From Arthrobacter sp. fls2-241-R2A-200 (GTDB taxonomy: Bacteria; Actinomycetota; Actinomycetes; Actinomycetales; Micrococcaceae), in NCBI RefSeq assembly GCF_030209745.1, contig NZ_JARVRJ010000002.1:145097-209096 (forward strand): DNA of 64,000 nucleotides, in the 5' to 3' direction. How positions within the stretch are numbered: position 1 is the stretch's first letter; each line of letters begins with the position of its first letter. Shown piece after piece: positions 44,461 to 53,285 of the stretch. A program made the position numbers and the translations under genes. The notes beneath the pieces were generated by a model. It was given only the letters and a program-made list of their open reading frames with translations. It was not told the origin of the DNA and did not search any database.

Positions 44461-45357
44461 TCAGCTACTTTGGCAGCCCGGGCACCAGTACAACTTGCGA
44501 CCAGCCATCTCAGCCAGGCCCACCGCTGTCCCGCACGTCCGGCAGGGCAGTCCGTTGCGCTTGTACACGTAGTGGGCATCGGCGTCGGGGGCTGTTTCCG
44601 TGCCGACGGGCCACAAAGCTTTAGGCGTCGTCACAATCCGGCCGGAACGGACGCCGTCGGACATGACCGCCACGGCGTCGTCCCAGAGGCGCCCGGCCAC
44701 TGCGGGGGCAACATTGTTGCCCGGAAGGTGCGGATCCACACCCTGCCGGAAGAGGACTTCGGCCCGGTAAATATTTCCGACGCCGGCCAGCACCGACTGG
44801 TCCATCAACAGCAACGCCACTGCAGTCTTGCGCCGACGCAGCCGCCGAATGAACTCCTCGCGGTCCCCCGGCTCGTTGTGCAGTGGGTCGGGGCCGAGAC
44901 GTCCCAGAACCGTTGCAGCCTCAGCTTCGGTGATGACAGCACACGTAGTGGCTCCACGGAGATCGGCCCACCCGTGCGCCGAGACCAGCCGGACGCGAAC
45001 GGCTCCCACCGGGGCGGGCGGGCCGCTGTATCCCTCCCCGTCCTCGCTGGTAGCCTTACCGGTTTCCCGTTCACCTACCCGTCGCGGTGCGCCAATACTG
45101 GAGGCTCCGGTGAACGAACCGTCGCCGCCGAAACTCCATGCCCCGTAGAGGCCCAGGTGGACGTGCAGGTAGAGGCCATGGTCAAACCGTAGGAAGAGCT
45201 GCTTTCCGTGCGCCAGCGCTTCCACTATGGTGTGTCCGGTGAGCAGATGCGCACCGGCGGCAAACCGTCCTTGCGGACTGGATACGTCCAACTGCTGGCC
45301 GCCAAAAACATCTTGGAATTGACGCGCCAAGCGATGGATTGAGTGGCCTTCGGGCAC
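44461..45357 (-). CDS. nei: endonuclease VIII-like DNA glycosylase
   Basis: A 298-residue Nei-type glycosylase for oxidised pyrimidines. It begins MPEGHSIHR (catalytic Pro2 and Glu3) and ends with the zinc finger CRTCG-18 residues-CPGCQ. Its GTG start shares one base with the rpiB stop (TAGTG), so the two genes are translationally coupled; the functional link between them is not obvious. Confidence 0.93.
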   Translation of the reverse strand: MPEGHSIHRLARQFQDVFGGQQLDVSSPQGRFAAGAHLLTGHTIVEALAHGKQLFLRFDHGLYLHVHLGLYGAWSFGGDGSFTGASSIGAPRRVGERETGKATSEDGEGYSGPPAPVGAVRVRLVSAHGWADLRGATTCAVITEAEAATVLGRLGPDPLHNEPGDREEFIRRLRRRKTAVALLLMDQSVLAGVGNIYRAEVLFRQGVDPHLPGNNVAPAVAGRLWDDAVAVMSDGVRSGRIVTTPKALWPVGTETAPDADAHYVYKRNGLPCRTCGTAVGLAEMAGRKLYWCPGCQSS

Positions 45358-45839
45358 TACTGGACGATCTCGCCGGTGGCCTCGTAGGTGGCGATCTTTC
45401 CGATCCTGCGCACGTGGCGCTCGTCGTTGCTGAAGGGTTCCTCCAGGAACGCTTCAATCAACCCGGTTGCTTCCTCGACCGAATGCTGGCGGCCGCCCAC
45501 GGCCACCACGTTGGCATCGTTGTGTTCGCGGGCCAGCTTGGCCGTGGACATGTTCCAGACCAAGGCAGCGCGAACTCCCTTGACCTTGTTGGCCGCAATT
45601 TGTTCGCCATTGCCGGAACCACCCAAGACGATGCCGAGGGCGTGCACTCCCGCCTGCTGGTCGGCGACGACGGCCGCAGCGGCATTGATGCAGAACGACG
45701 GGTAATCGTCCAAGGCGTCGTACACCTTGGGTCCATGGTCAACGACGTCATATCCCTTGGCCGCGAGGTGGCTGACAAGGTGGGCGCTCAGTTCCATGCC
45801 GGCGTGGTCCGTAGCGATGTGGACGCGAGGTGTAGTCAC
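45357..45839 (-). CDS. rpiB: ribose-5-phosphate isomerase B
   Basis: Interconverts ribulose-5-phosphate and ribose-5-phosphate. The 160-residue protein has DHA (11-13) and GGSGNGEQIAANK, where Glu79 corresponds to the general base Glu75 of the mycobacterial enzyme; other RpiB proteins use a cysteine there. It is coupled to the downstream nei gene. Confidence 0.95.
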   Translation of the reverse strand: MTTPRVHIATDHAGMELSAHLVSHLAAKGYDVVDHGPKVYDALDDYPSFCINAAAAVVADQQAGVHALGIVLGGSGNGEQIAANKVKGVRAALVWNMSTAKLAREHNDANVVAVGGRQHSVEEATGLIEAFLEEPFSNDERHVRRIGKIATYEATGEIVQ

Positions 45840-45941
45840 AGCTGTTCCGTTCTTTGTGGCCCGTCTTAGTGGCGCCGGTACGGCACCCGGCCGGGTGCGG
45901 CGATCAGGGATTCGCTACCTAGGTTACCGCTCCCCCGGAGG

Positions 45942-46934
45942 TTAGGCCTGCCCGCCGTGCTGGGCCCTGTTCGCGGCGCGATTGAGGATCCCCGCGACCT
46001 TATCCGCTGCGTCTTGGGTGCCGGCGCTCAGCGCCACGCGGCGCCCGTTCCTCTGGTTGACGACGACGGCGGGCCCGCTGCTGACGAGCATGGCGGTGCT
46101 GTCTTCCTGGTGCCGCAAACCCCAGCCTCCAAAATCGGCGGCCTTCACATCGGCGGCCGCTGCTGCGGATATGTCTCCGGCCGGAACCCGCAGGACGCGA
46201 AGAACGCCAGCGGCAAACACCTGCAGCCCGTCCCGGTCGGCCCGAACCCGTGCGAACAGGAAACTTGCAGCCACCAACGCGGCAGCCGCCACCAAGGCCC
46301 CGAGCCATGGAATCACCACGGCGATCAACGCAGCCGGAAACCCGGCGGACACGATGATCATGACGAAGACCGAACTCCTTGCGTGGACCCACATCCTGAG
46401 ACTGTCCCTGGCGAGGTCGGGGTCAGCCAGCAGGCGCAGCTCGCTCTGCAGTGCGGCGTCGTCCTCGGCCGTCCAGCGGGGGTCCGGCTTGAACGCGAAC
46501 ATCATCACCACACCGAGCGCCAGAGCAGCGCCACTGCCCATCGCCAGCACGATGGGGTCAACATGCGAAAGGCGTGCGTTTCCAACGCCCGATTGACCAA
46601 CGAGCCCGGCGGCAAGGACAGTCGTCATGAAGAGGCTGACCATGAGGCCGATGCCCATCATGATTCGCCGCATCACCACAGGCCTGGAGAGAGGGACAGC
46701 CTGGATAAACGTCACCCAACCGAAGAGCGCAATAAGTCCCGAGCCTCCGGCTACGTACGCGCCGAAAGGCGCAAAGGAACTGCCGCCGTCGGCATTCCAC
46801 ATGACAGCTACCGGATCAGGGAGGTTGTTGCGCAGCATTTGCGAGCAGAATGCAAAGCCGATGGCGAGCAGCATCGGAAAGACCAACGCGAACCGAAGAG
46901 CGCGGAGATCGAGAGTTTCCCGGAACGTTCCCAT
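45942..46934 (-). CDS. DUF1648-like multi-pass membrane protein
   Basis: A 330-residue integral membrane protein with about six hydrophobic helices (near 14-30, 55-78, 90-112, 130-146, 190-228). The first loop motif NLPDPVAVMWN resembles DUF1648 proteins, a family of unknown role sometimes linked to SdpI-type immunity proteins. The C-terminal 90 residues form a soluble domain. It is divergent from pepN. Confidence 0.75.
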   Translation of the reverse strand: MGTFRETLDLRALRFALVFPMLLAIGFAFCSQMLRNNLPDPVAVMWNADGGSSFAPFGAYVAGGSGLIALFGWVTFIQAVPLSRPVVMRRIMMGIGLMVSLFMTTVLAAGLVGQSGVGNARLSHVDPIVLAMGSGAALALGVVMMFAFKPDPRWTAEDDAALQSELRLLADPDLARDSLRMWVHARSSVFVMIIVSAGFPAALIAVVIPWLGALVAAAALVAASFLFARVRADRDGLQVFAAGVLRVLRVPAGDISAAAAADVKAADFGGWGLRHQEDSTAMLVSSGPAVVVNQRNGRRVALSAGTQDAADKVAGILNRAANRAQHGGQA

Positions 46935-47059
46935 GCTCCAACGCTACTCCGTGGAACCGACACTTTGGCGGGCTTCCTTGCCATCCAGCCCAGAAGTGAA
47001 AGACTGTCTTCACACCAAACGGCCATCCACCGGCCGGTCAGCATATCCGGAGGAATCAC

Positions 47060-49621
47060 TTGCCAGGCCTGAACCTAACGCGCAGCGAAGCTGCGACTCG
47101 TGCCGCATTGCTCAACGTCGAGTCGTACAACGTCACATTGGACCTGACCAAGGGACCTGAAGTTTTCGGTTCCACCACCGTCGTGAAGTTCTCCGCCGTT
47201 CCGGGATCCACGACTTTCATTGACGCCATCACCCATGCCGTGCACAGCGTTACCCTGAACGGGAACCCTTTGGACCCGGCGGAGGTGTCCGACGGCGTTC
47301 GGATCCAGCTCCCGGACCTTGCAGCCGCGAATGAACTCGTGGTCGTAGCCGACGCTCCGTACATGAACACCGGCGAGGGCCTCCACCGATTCGTGGATCC
47401 CGTCGATGGCGAGGCGTACCTTTACACCCAGTTCGAGGTCCCGGATTCACGGCGCATGTTCGCTGTGTTCGAGCAGCCTGACCTCAAGGCGAGTTTCACG
47501 TTCACCGTCACAGCTCCCTCGTATTGGGATGTCGTTTCCAACTCCCCCACGCCGGTACCTACCGAAATAGAGACGGCCGAAGATGGCAGCGCACGTTCAG
47601 TGTGGAAATTCGCTCCGACTCCAAGGCTGTCCTCCTATGTGACGGCACTGATCGCAGGTCCGTACCAGTCCGTGCGCTCCGAGGTCACGGGTTCGGACGG
47701 GCGAGTTATTCCCCTCGGACTGTTCGCCCGCACGTCACTCATGCAGTATTTGGACGCGGAGAACATCTTTGAGTTGACCCGGCAGGGATTTGCATTCTTC
47801 GAGGGACAGTTCGGCCACCCTTATCCGTTCGAAAAATACGATCAGCTCTTTGTCCCAGAGTTCAACGCCGGTGCCATGGAGAACGCCGGTGCGGTGACCA
47901 TCCTGGAAGGGTACGTCTTTCGCGGCAAAGTCACCGGCGCCCAGGTGGAACGGCGAGCCATCACCGTTCTTCACGAGCTGGCACACATGTGGTTCGGGGA
48001 CCTCGTCACCATGCGTTGGTGGAACGACCTGTGGCTCAACGAGTCCTTTGCCGAATACATGTCCCACTTGGCTGCGGTGGAGAACACTGAGTTCAAGAGC
48101 GCTTGGACCACCTTTGCCTCAGTGGAGAAGTCCTGGGCCTACCGGCAGGATCAGTTGCCCACTACGCACCCGATTTTTGCCGAGATCAATGACCTTGCGG
48201 ACGTAGAGGTCAACTTCGACGGCATCACCTACGCCAAGGGCGCCTCCGTGCTGCGGCAGCTGGTGGCGTGGGTAGGCCAGGAACAATTCATGACCGGCGT
48301 CCGGTCGTACTTCGCCAAACATGCCTGGACCAATACGGAACTGGCCGATCTGATGGTGGAGCTTGAGGCAGCAAGCGGCCGGGACTTGGATGGCTGGGGC
48401 AGGTTGTGGCTGGAAACTGCCGGGGTGAACACTTTGGCCCCCGCGGTTGCTGTCGATGACTCCGGCGCCATCACCGACTTCGCGATCCTCCAGACAGCGA
48501 TTGATGCACAGCCCACGCTCCGCCCACATCGCTTAGCTGTTGGCTTCTACACACTCTCGGGACAAGGAAAGCTGGAACGCACCCACCGTGAGGAGCTCGA
48601 CGTCGATGGGCCCCGCACCGAAGTGCCGGCGCTGGTGGGCTTGAACCGTCCGGACCTCATCTTGATCAACGACGACGACCTCGCCTATGCCAAAGTCCGG
48701 CTCGACGAACACTCACTGGCCACGGCGAAGTCCCATCTCAAAGACTTCGCCGAGAGCCTCCCGCGCACCCTGGTGTGGGGTTCGGCCTGGGATGCTGCCC
48801 GCGACGGTGAAACCCCCGCGCGGGGCTATGTGGATCTGATTCTGGCGAACATTGCCCACGAAACAGACTCGTCCGTGATCCTGGTCCAACTGCGCCAACT
48901 CGCCACCACGTTGACCTACTACGTCGCAGCCGAGCACAAGCTGGACACCACCATCAAAGCTGCGGACAAACTATGGAACCTGGCACAATCGGCGGAAGCC
49001 GGCTCTGACGCCCAGTTGCAATTCGCCAAGTCCTTCGCGCAACTTGCGCGCAGTGAAGGGCAGTTGGACCGCATACAGGCCCTTCTCGACGGGACGGACG
49101 CCCTGGAAGGACTCACCGTGGACCAGGACATGCGGTGGGAGCTGTTGACCGCCCTCGTGGCAGGCGGGCGCCAGGGCCAGGATCGCATCGACAATGAACT
49201 TGCCCGGGACAACACCTCCAACGGCCAGAACGCAGCGGCGCAAGCCACAGCCGCCATCCCGACGCCGGAAGCCAAGGCCGCCGCGTGGGAGTCGATTGTG
49301 GTCAAGGGAGAGCTCTCCAATGCCCTGCAGGCCTCGGCCGTGGCAGGATTCATGCGCGTGCCAGACACAACCCTCCTAGAGCCGTACGCGGAAAAGTACT
49401 TCGAAGCGGTGCCCGGAATCGTCAAGGAACGTACACACGCCTTGGCCCAGCAGATCGTCGTCGGGCTCTATCCGGCCCAACTCACCACCCAGGCAACCGT
49501 GGACCGGACAGATGAATTCCTGGCAGGGTTGCCGGAAGACAGTGCTGCGCTTCGGCGCATGATGCTGGAAAACCGCGACGCCGTTGCCCGCGCCCTCCGC
49601 GCCCGGGCGGCCGACCACTGA
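47060..49621 (+). CDS. pepN: aminopeptidase N (M1 family)
   Basis: Zinc aminopeptidase that trims N-terminal residues. The 853-residue protein shows the exopeptidase motif GAMEN (271-275) and zinc site HELAH (305-309) with the third ligand Glu328 in NESFAEY. The C-terminal ERAP1-like domain fills residues about 520-853. The TTG at 47060 is the start, since GGAGG lies seven bases upstream and no better codon follows. No signal peptide, so cytoplasmic. Confidence 0.96.
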   Translation: MPGLNLTRSEAATRAALLNVESYNVTLDLTKGPEVFGSTTVVKFSAVPGSTTFIDAITHAVHSVTLNGNPLDPAEVSDGVRIQLPDLAAANELVVVADAPYMNTGEGLHRFVDPVDGEAYLYTQFEVPDSRRMFAVFEQPDLKASFTFTVTAPSYWDVVSNSPTPVPTEIETAEDGSARSVWKFAPTPRLSSYVTALIAGPYQSVRSEVTGSDGRVIPLGLFARTSLMQYLDAENIFELTRQGFAFFEGQFGHPYPFEKYDQLFVPEFNAGAMENAGAVTILEGYVFRGKVTGAQVERRAITVLHELAHMWFGDLVTMRWWNDLWLNESFAEYMSHLAAVENTEFKSAWTTFASVEKSWAYRQDQLPTTHPIFAEINDLADVEVNFDGITYAKGASVLRQLVAWVGQEQFMTGVRSYFAKHAWTNTELADLMVELEAASGRDLDGWGRLWLETAGVNTLAPAVAVDDSGAITDFAILQTAIDAQPTLRPHRLAVGFYTLSGQGKLERTHREELDVDGPRTEVPALVGLNRPDLILINDDDLAYAKVRLDEHSLATAKSHLKDFAESLPRTLVWGSAWDAARDGETPARGYVDLILANIAHETDSSVILVQLRQLATTLTYYVAAEHKLDTTIKAADKLWNLAQSAEAGSDAQLQFAKSFAQLARSEGQLDRIQALLDGTDALEGLTVDQDMRWELLTALVAGGRQGQDRIDNELARDNTSNGQNAAAQATAAIPTPEAKAAAWESIVVKGELSNALQASAVAGFMRVPDTTLLEPYAEKYFEAVPGIVKERTHALAQQIVVGLYPAQLTTQATVDRTDEFLAGLPEDSAALRRMMLENRDAVARALRARAADH

Positions 49622-49676
49622 GCAGGCCCCTTCCACGTCCGTGCGGGCGGTCACTGGCCACGGCTAAACTGTCCGC

Positions 49677-50153
49677 ATGGGCCTGAACGAACACCACTAC
49701 GCCGTGACCGTGCGCTGGACAGGCAACTTGGGCGAAGGCACTGCAAGCTATCGCGGCTATTCCCGCGACCACGATGTCCAGATTCCCGGGCTGCCGGTCC
49801 TGCAAGGCTCCGCCGACCCCACATTCCACGGCGATCGCTCCCGTTACAACCCTGAACAATTGCTTCTTGCCGCCCTCTCGCAGTGCCACATGCTGTCTTT
49901 CCTTCACGTCGCCGTCAAGCATGGAGTGGTGGTGACCGGCTACGAGGACAACGCAGAGGGCCTCATGATCCTCAACCGGGATGGCAGCGGGCAGTTCCAG
50001 AGCGTGACGTTGAAACCCTCCGTCACCATCGACAACCCGGAACACGCAGAACTCCTGGCCCAACTCCACCACGAAGCCAACCAAGTGTGCTTCATCGCGC
50101 GCAGCGTCAACTTCCCGGTCCACCACGAGCCAACAACGACGACGGCGGCTTAG
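49677..50153 (+). CDS. OsmC-family peroxiredoxin-like protein
   Basis: A 158-residue OsmC/Ohr fold protein with the two redox cysteines Cys70 (LSQCHML) and Cys138 (NQVCFIARS). These proteins reduce organic hydroperoxides with thiol help. Leaderless start: TAAACT (49665-49670), six bases, ATG 49677. Confidence 0.9.
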   Translation: MGLNEHHYAVTVRWTGNLGEGTASYRGYSRDHDVQIPGLPVLQGSADPTFHGDRSRYNPEQLLLAALSQCHMLSFLHVAVKHGVVVTGYEDNAEGLMILNRDGSGQFQSVTLKPSVTIDNPEHAELLAQLHHEANQVCFIARSVNFPVHHEPTTTTAA

Positions 50154-50289
50154 CCCCCTGCCCGACTGCATTCGAGCCCTGTTCGACCCGCTGAGGGAAC
50201 GCGAGGTGACTCCACGGCGATAGTGTTGAACGTGGAAACAGTGTTCCGCACCCGGCGAACACTGGCCGACGACAAGGAGTTATTCCACC

Positions 50290-51000
50290 TTGACCTCACT
50301 CCCCCTTGCAGGGACCCTTGCACCGGAAAGCATAGATGTGGTGTCAATCCTCATCACGGTGGGCATTGGCCTGGTCGTGTGGATCGTGGCACGCTTCATC
50401 ATCGTTAGAATCACCAGGCGCGTATCTGCCGGTACCACCTTTTTCAAGAAGCCGCACTTCAAATGGGTTCAGCCGGCCATTCGCGCCCTGGACCATGAAC
50501 GGCGCTCACAACGCGCGGAAACCATCGGTTCGTTGCTGACAAGCCTTGTCAGCGTCATCGTTGTGGTGATCGTCATCATCTACGTGCTCAAATTCATGAA
50601 CGTGGATGTCGCGCCCCTCCTGACCAGCGTGGGAATCCTGGGCGTTGCCATCGGTTTCGGCGCGCAGCAGTTGATCAGGGACTTCCTCGCCGGCATCTTC
50701 ATCACCATCGAGGATCAATACGGCATCGGCGACGTGATCGTTACCAGCGAAGTGGTTGGCACCGTTGAATCCGTGGGACTGCGGATCACCCGCGTCCGCG
50801 CCGAGGACGGAGCCATCTGGTACCTCCGGAACGGCGAAATCCTGCGCGTGGGCAACCGCTCCCAAGGTAACTACGTTCCGCTCGATGCGCCCGATGACAG
50901 CGACGATCCGGACGCGCACGCCGCCTCCATGGCACCTGCTGGCGCCATGTCACCCGCTACGCCGCGCCCGGTCAAAGTTGAGGAGAAATCGAATGACTAA
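50290..51000 (+). CDS. MscS-family mechanosensitive channel
   Basis: A 236-residue short MscS-type channel that opens on osmotic downshock. Helices: about 17-38, 79-103 and the pore-lining segment near 110-135 (LLTSVGILGVAIGFGAQQLIRDFLAGIFI), followed by the beta domain (DVIVTSEVVGTVESVGLRITRVRAEDG); the rest of the usual cytoplasmic domain is missing and the tail is short and disordered. Start TTG 50290 has AAGGAG 10 bases upstream. It overlaps the haemoglobin gene by eight bases. Confidence 0.9.
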   Translation: MTSLPLAGTLAPESIDVVSILITVGIGLVVWIVARFIIVRITRRVSAGTTFFKKPHFKWVQPAIRALDHERRSQRAETIGSLLTSLVSVIVVVIVIIYVLKFMNVDVAPLLTSVGILGVAIGFGAQQLIRDFLAGIFITIEDQYGIGDVIVTSEVVGTVESVGLRITRVRAEDGAIWYLRNGEILRVGNRSQGNYVPLDAPDDSDDPDAHAASMAPAGAMSPATPRPVKVEEKSND

Positions 51001-51481
51001 TACCAGCCCTGATCCGTCACCGGCGCCGGAAGCAGGTCAGCGACGCCAACTGATGCAGAACGATCCCTTCAGCCAGCCAACATACACGGACAGCTTCTAC
51101 GCTGCGGTTGGCGGGCACGAAACCTTCGTCAAACTCATCGATGTTTTCTATGACGGAGTAGCAACGGATCCGATCCTTCGGCCCATGTATCCGGAGGAGG
51201 ACCTGGGCCCGGCCAAGCGGCGCTTCCTGATGTTCCTCGAGCAGTACTGGGGTGGCCCCACCACCTACGGCGAAGAACGTGGACACCCGCGCCTACGCAT
51301 GCGCCATATGCCGTTCCAGGTAACCCCCGAAGCGAAGGACCGGTGGCTCCTCCACATGCGGACCGCCGTCGACTCCTTGAACCTGCCGCCCTTGCATGAG
51401 GGAACGCTGTGGGACTACATGGAGCGCGCGGCGCTCACCATGATCAACAGCCCATCCGCCGGGACGCAACCCGGCCCGTGA
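50993..51481 (+). CDS. glbO: group II truncated haemoglobin (trHbO-like)
   Basis: A 162-residue 2-on-2 globin. Matches to mycobacterial trHbO: Tyr53 (B10), Tyr66 (CD1), proximal His105 (RLRMRHMPF) and Trp118 (G8), with the hallmark FLEQYWGGPTTY. The N-terminal 30 residues are an extension. GAGGAG lies eight bases before the ATG. Overlap with the MscS gene implies coupled translation. Confidence 0.94.
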   Translation: MTNTSPDPSPAPEAGQRRQLMQNDPFSQPTYTDSFYAAVGGHETFVKLIDVFYDGVATDPILRPMYPEEDLGPAKRRFLMFLEQYWGGPTTYGEERGHPRLRMRHMPFQVTPEAKDRWLLHMRTAVDSLNLPPLHEGTLWDYMERAALTMINSPSAGTQPGP

Positions 51482-51524
51482 ACACCGGCTTCTGGGCTGG
51501 GGAACCTTGGGTCTAGGAAGCCCA

Positions 51525-51552
51525 GTTTAGGAACCTCGGTTTAGGAACCGTG
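51525..51552. repeat. 14-base tandem duplication at a stop codon
   Basis: GTTTAGGAACC plus three bases is repeated (51525-51538, 51539-51552). The second copy contains the stop codon of the minus-strand gene at 51541. Confidence 0.8.
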
Positions 51553-52227
51553 GGCCGGGAAACCGAGCCCTAAGCCGGCACCCGTGCGTACCAACACATG
51601 GCCCCGAGGACCGCTGAGGCGGAACCAACGGCCATGACGGTAGACGTGCTGCTCGCCGTCGGCAAGGAAACCCAAGGCGAAAGCAGCGAAAGCAGCGCCG
51701 GCTGGCAGCCCATCCACACCGGGCATCTCACGGCCCCAGATAGCAGCTCGTGCCGTGTTCACGACGGCAGCACCTGCGGTTTGCGGGACCAGTCGGGCTA
51801 CCTCGGCGATGCCGGCCTCCGCTGCCGCCGTCAGCTCGGCGTCGGTCAACGCCCCGTATGATTCCCAGCCGCTACGGGGGGCTCCGACGCCGGCCCATGA
51901 CTCGGAAACGGTCGACGGCGGTATGGGCAACTCAACGTCCCCGGCGCCGGCACGGGCCAGCCGGTCCATGACAGAACCCAGAGTCACTGTTACATCGACC
52001 GCTGCAGGCTCACTGAGGGCCATGGTCCTTAGCCCGAGGACCGTCGGGGTGGACTCTCCGAGGATCCTCGGCTTTAGGACGCACACATAACCGGCAAGGA
52101 CGTGGCCGGACGCCTGCAGGCGAATGGCGCCGTCGTCAATGCTCTTTGCCCTGGTGACGAATGTTCTCAGGTCAGCGAGGTCGCGGGGATCGGCGAAACG
52201 GAGGGACTGGGTCAGGACGTCTGTCAC
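51541..52227 (-). CDS. conserved unknown protein
   Basis: I do not recognise this 228-residue protein. It is soluble, Ala/Gly/Val-rich, with no signal or membrane segment. The start is GTG 52227: TAGAGT (52240-52235) precedes it by seven bases, suggesting a leaderless transcript. It is divergent from the thioesterase gene and shares an inverted promoter element with it. Confidence 0.75.
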   Translation of the reverse strand: MTDVLTQSLRFADPRDLADLRTFVTRAKSIDDGAIRLQASGHVLAGYVCVLKPRILGESTPTVLGLRTMALSEPAAVDVTVTLGSVMDRLARAGAGDVELPIPPSTVSESWAGVGAPRSGWESYGALTDAELTAAAEAGIAEVARLVPQTAGAAVVNTARAAIWGREMPGVDGLPAGAAFAAFALGFLADGEQHVYRHGRWFRLSGPRGHVLVRTGAGLGLGFPAHGS

Positions 52228-52232
52228 ATCCT

Positions 52233-52286
52233 CGACTCTACCGGCATGTCCGCGGTTGAGAGGGGTCAGGGCGGAGTCTAGAGTCG
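52233..52286. promoter_or_regulatory. divergent promoter pair with mirrored -10 elements
   Basis: Plus strand: TTGAGA (52256-52261), 17 bases, TAGAGT (52279-52284), six bases, ATG 52291. Minus strand: TAGAGT (52240-52235), seven bases, GTG 52227. The 8-base strings CGACTCTA (52233-52240) and TAGAGTCG (52279-52286) are an exact inverted repeat. Confidence 0.65.
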
Positions 52287-52290
52287 AACC

Positions 52291-53196
52291 ATGACTGAGA
52301 CGAACACAGGCCTCACGGCGGAGGCGCCGGCCGAGGATCCCATGGAAGTGTTGCTTGATTTGCTGGACCTTGGTGACTTCGACGGCGCCAGGACCAATGA
52401 GGATATCTTCCTTGGACCGTCCCAGAAGCAACCGCGGCACCGGGTTTTCGGCGGCCAGGTCTTGGCGCAGTCGATGATCGCCGGCATGCGCACCGTGGAG
52501 CCGGACAGGATCGCGCATTCAATGCACGGTTATTTCCTGCGCCCGGGAGATGCGAACCAGCCGATCACGTTCGGTGTAGAGCGTCTACGAGACGGCCGTT
52601 CGTTCTCCGCGAGGCGGGTTCATGCCTACCAAAACGGTGTGCCGATCCTTTCCATGATCGCCTCGTTCCAGGTGGAGGATACCGGTTTGGACCACCAGTC
52701 AACCATGCCGGAAGGAATCCCCGATCCGGAGTCGCTGCCCAGCGCAGCGGAACTGTTGTCCGAATTCGACCATCCATTGGCGCGGCATATGTCCTACGAA
52801 CGGCCATTTGATGTCCGCCACATCGATCCGGCCCTGTACGTTTCTTCCCCCACGGAGCACGTGCCCACCAACGCCGTCTGGATGAAGACCATAGGCCCTT
52901 TGCCGGATGATCCAAACCTGCACCGCGCTGCCTTGGCGTACGCCAGCGACTACACCTTGCTCGAGCCGATCCTCCGCAAGCATGGTTTGGCGTGGGTAAC
53001 GCCGGGCATGAGCGTCGCCAGCCTAGATCACGCTATGTGGTGGCACCGTCCGGTCCGGGTCGATGAGTGGATGCTGTATGTCCAGGAGTCCCCCAGCGCA
53101 CAGGGCGCCCGCGGGCTTGCCACAGGCCGCATCTTCAACCGCGAGGGCCTGCACGTAGCCACGGTCGCCCAAGAGGGCATGGTCAGGATTCCGTAG
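52291..53196 (+). CDS. tesB: acyl-CoA thioesterase II
   Basis: Hydrolyses acyl-CoA to free fatty acid and CoA. The 301-residue double-hotdog protein has QPRHRVFGGQVLAQSMIAG near 46-64, SMHGYFLRPGD and the C-terminal SLDHAMWWHRPVR. The promoter is the best in the window and the transcript is probably leaderless. Confidence 0.94.
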   Translation: MTETNTGLTAEAPAEDPMEVLLDLLDLGDFDGARTNEDIFLGPSQKQPRHRVFGGQVLAQSMIAGMRTVEPDRIAHSMHGYFLRPGDANQPITFGVERLRDGRSFSARRVHAYQNGVPILSMIASFQVEDTGLDHQSTMPEGIPDPESLPSAAELLSEFDHPLARHMSYERPFDVRHIDPALYVSSPTEHVPTNAVWMKTIGPLPDDPNLHRAALAYASDYTLLEPILRKHGLAWVTPGMSVASLDHAMWWHRPVRVDEWMLYVQESPSAQGARGLATGRIFNREGLHVATVAQEGMVRIP

Positions 53197-53213
53197 TTCC
53201 CTCCGCAACGCAC

Positions 53214-53245
53214 AATGGCCGGCCCCTTGGAAGGGGCCGGCCATT
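53214..53245. terminator. bidirectional terminator between tesB and ettA
   Basis: 13-bp stem (53214-53226 with 53233-53245), 6-base loop, flanked by A and T runs (AA / TTTT). Confidence 0.92.
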
Positions 53246-53285
53246 TTCGTGTCCTCCGGGGTGTAGCTCCGGCGGGCGCCGAAAC

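Noticed and set aside
50241..50262. GTGTTC/GAACAC inverted repeat before the MscS gene as a LexA box
   Set aside because: Arm order and spacing do not fit the actinobacterial SOS box, and the downstream genes are not SOS genes.
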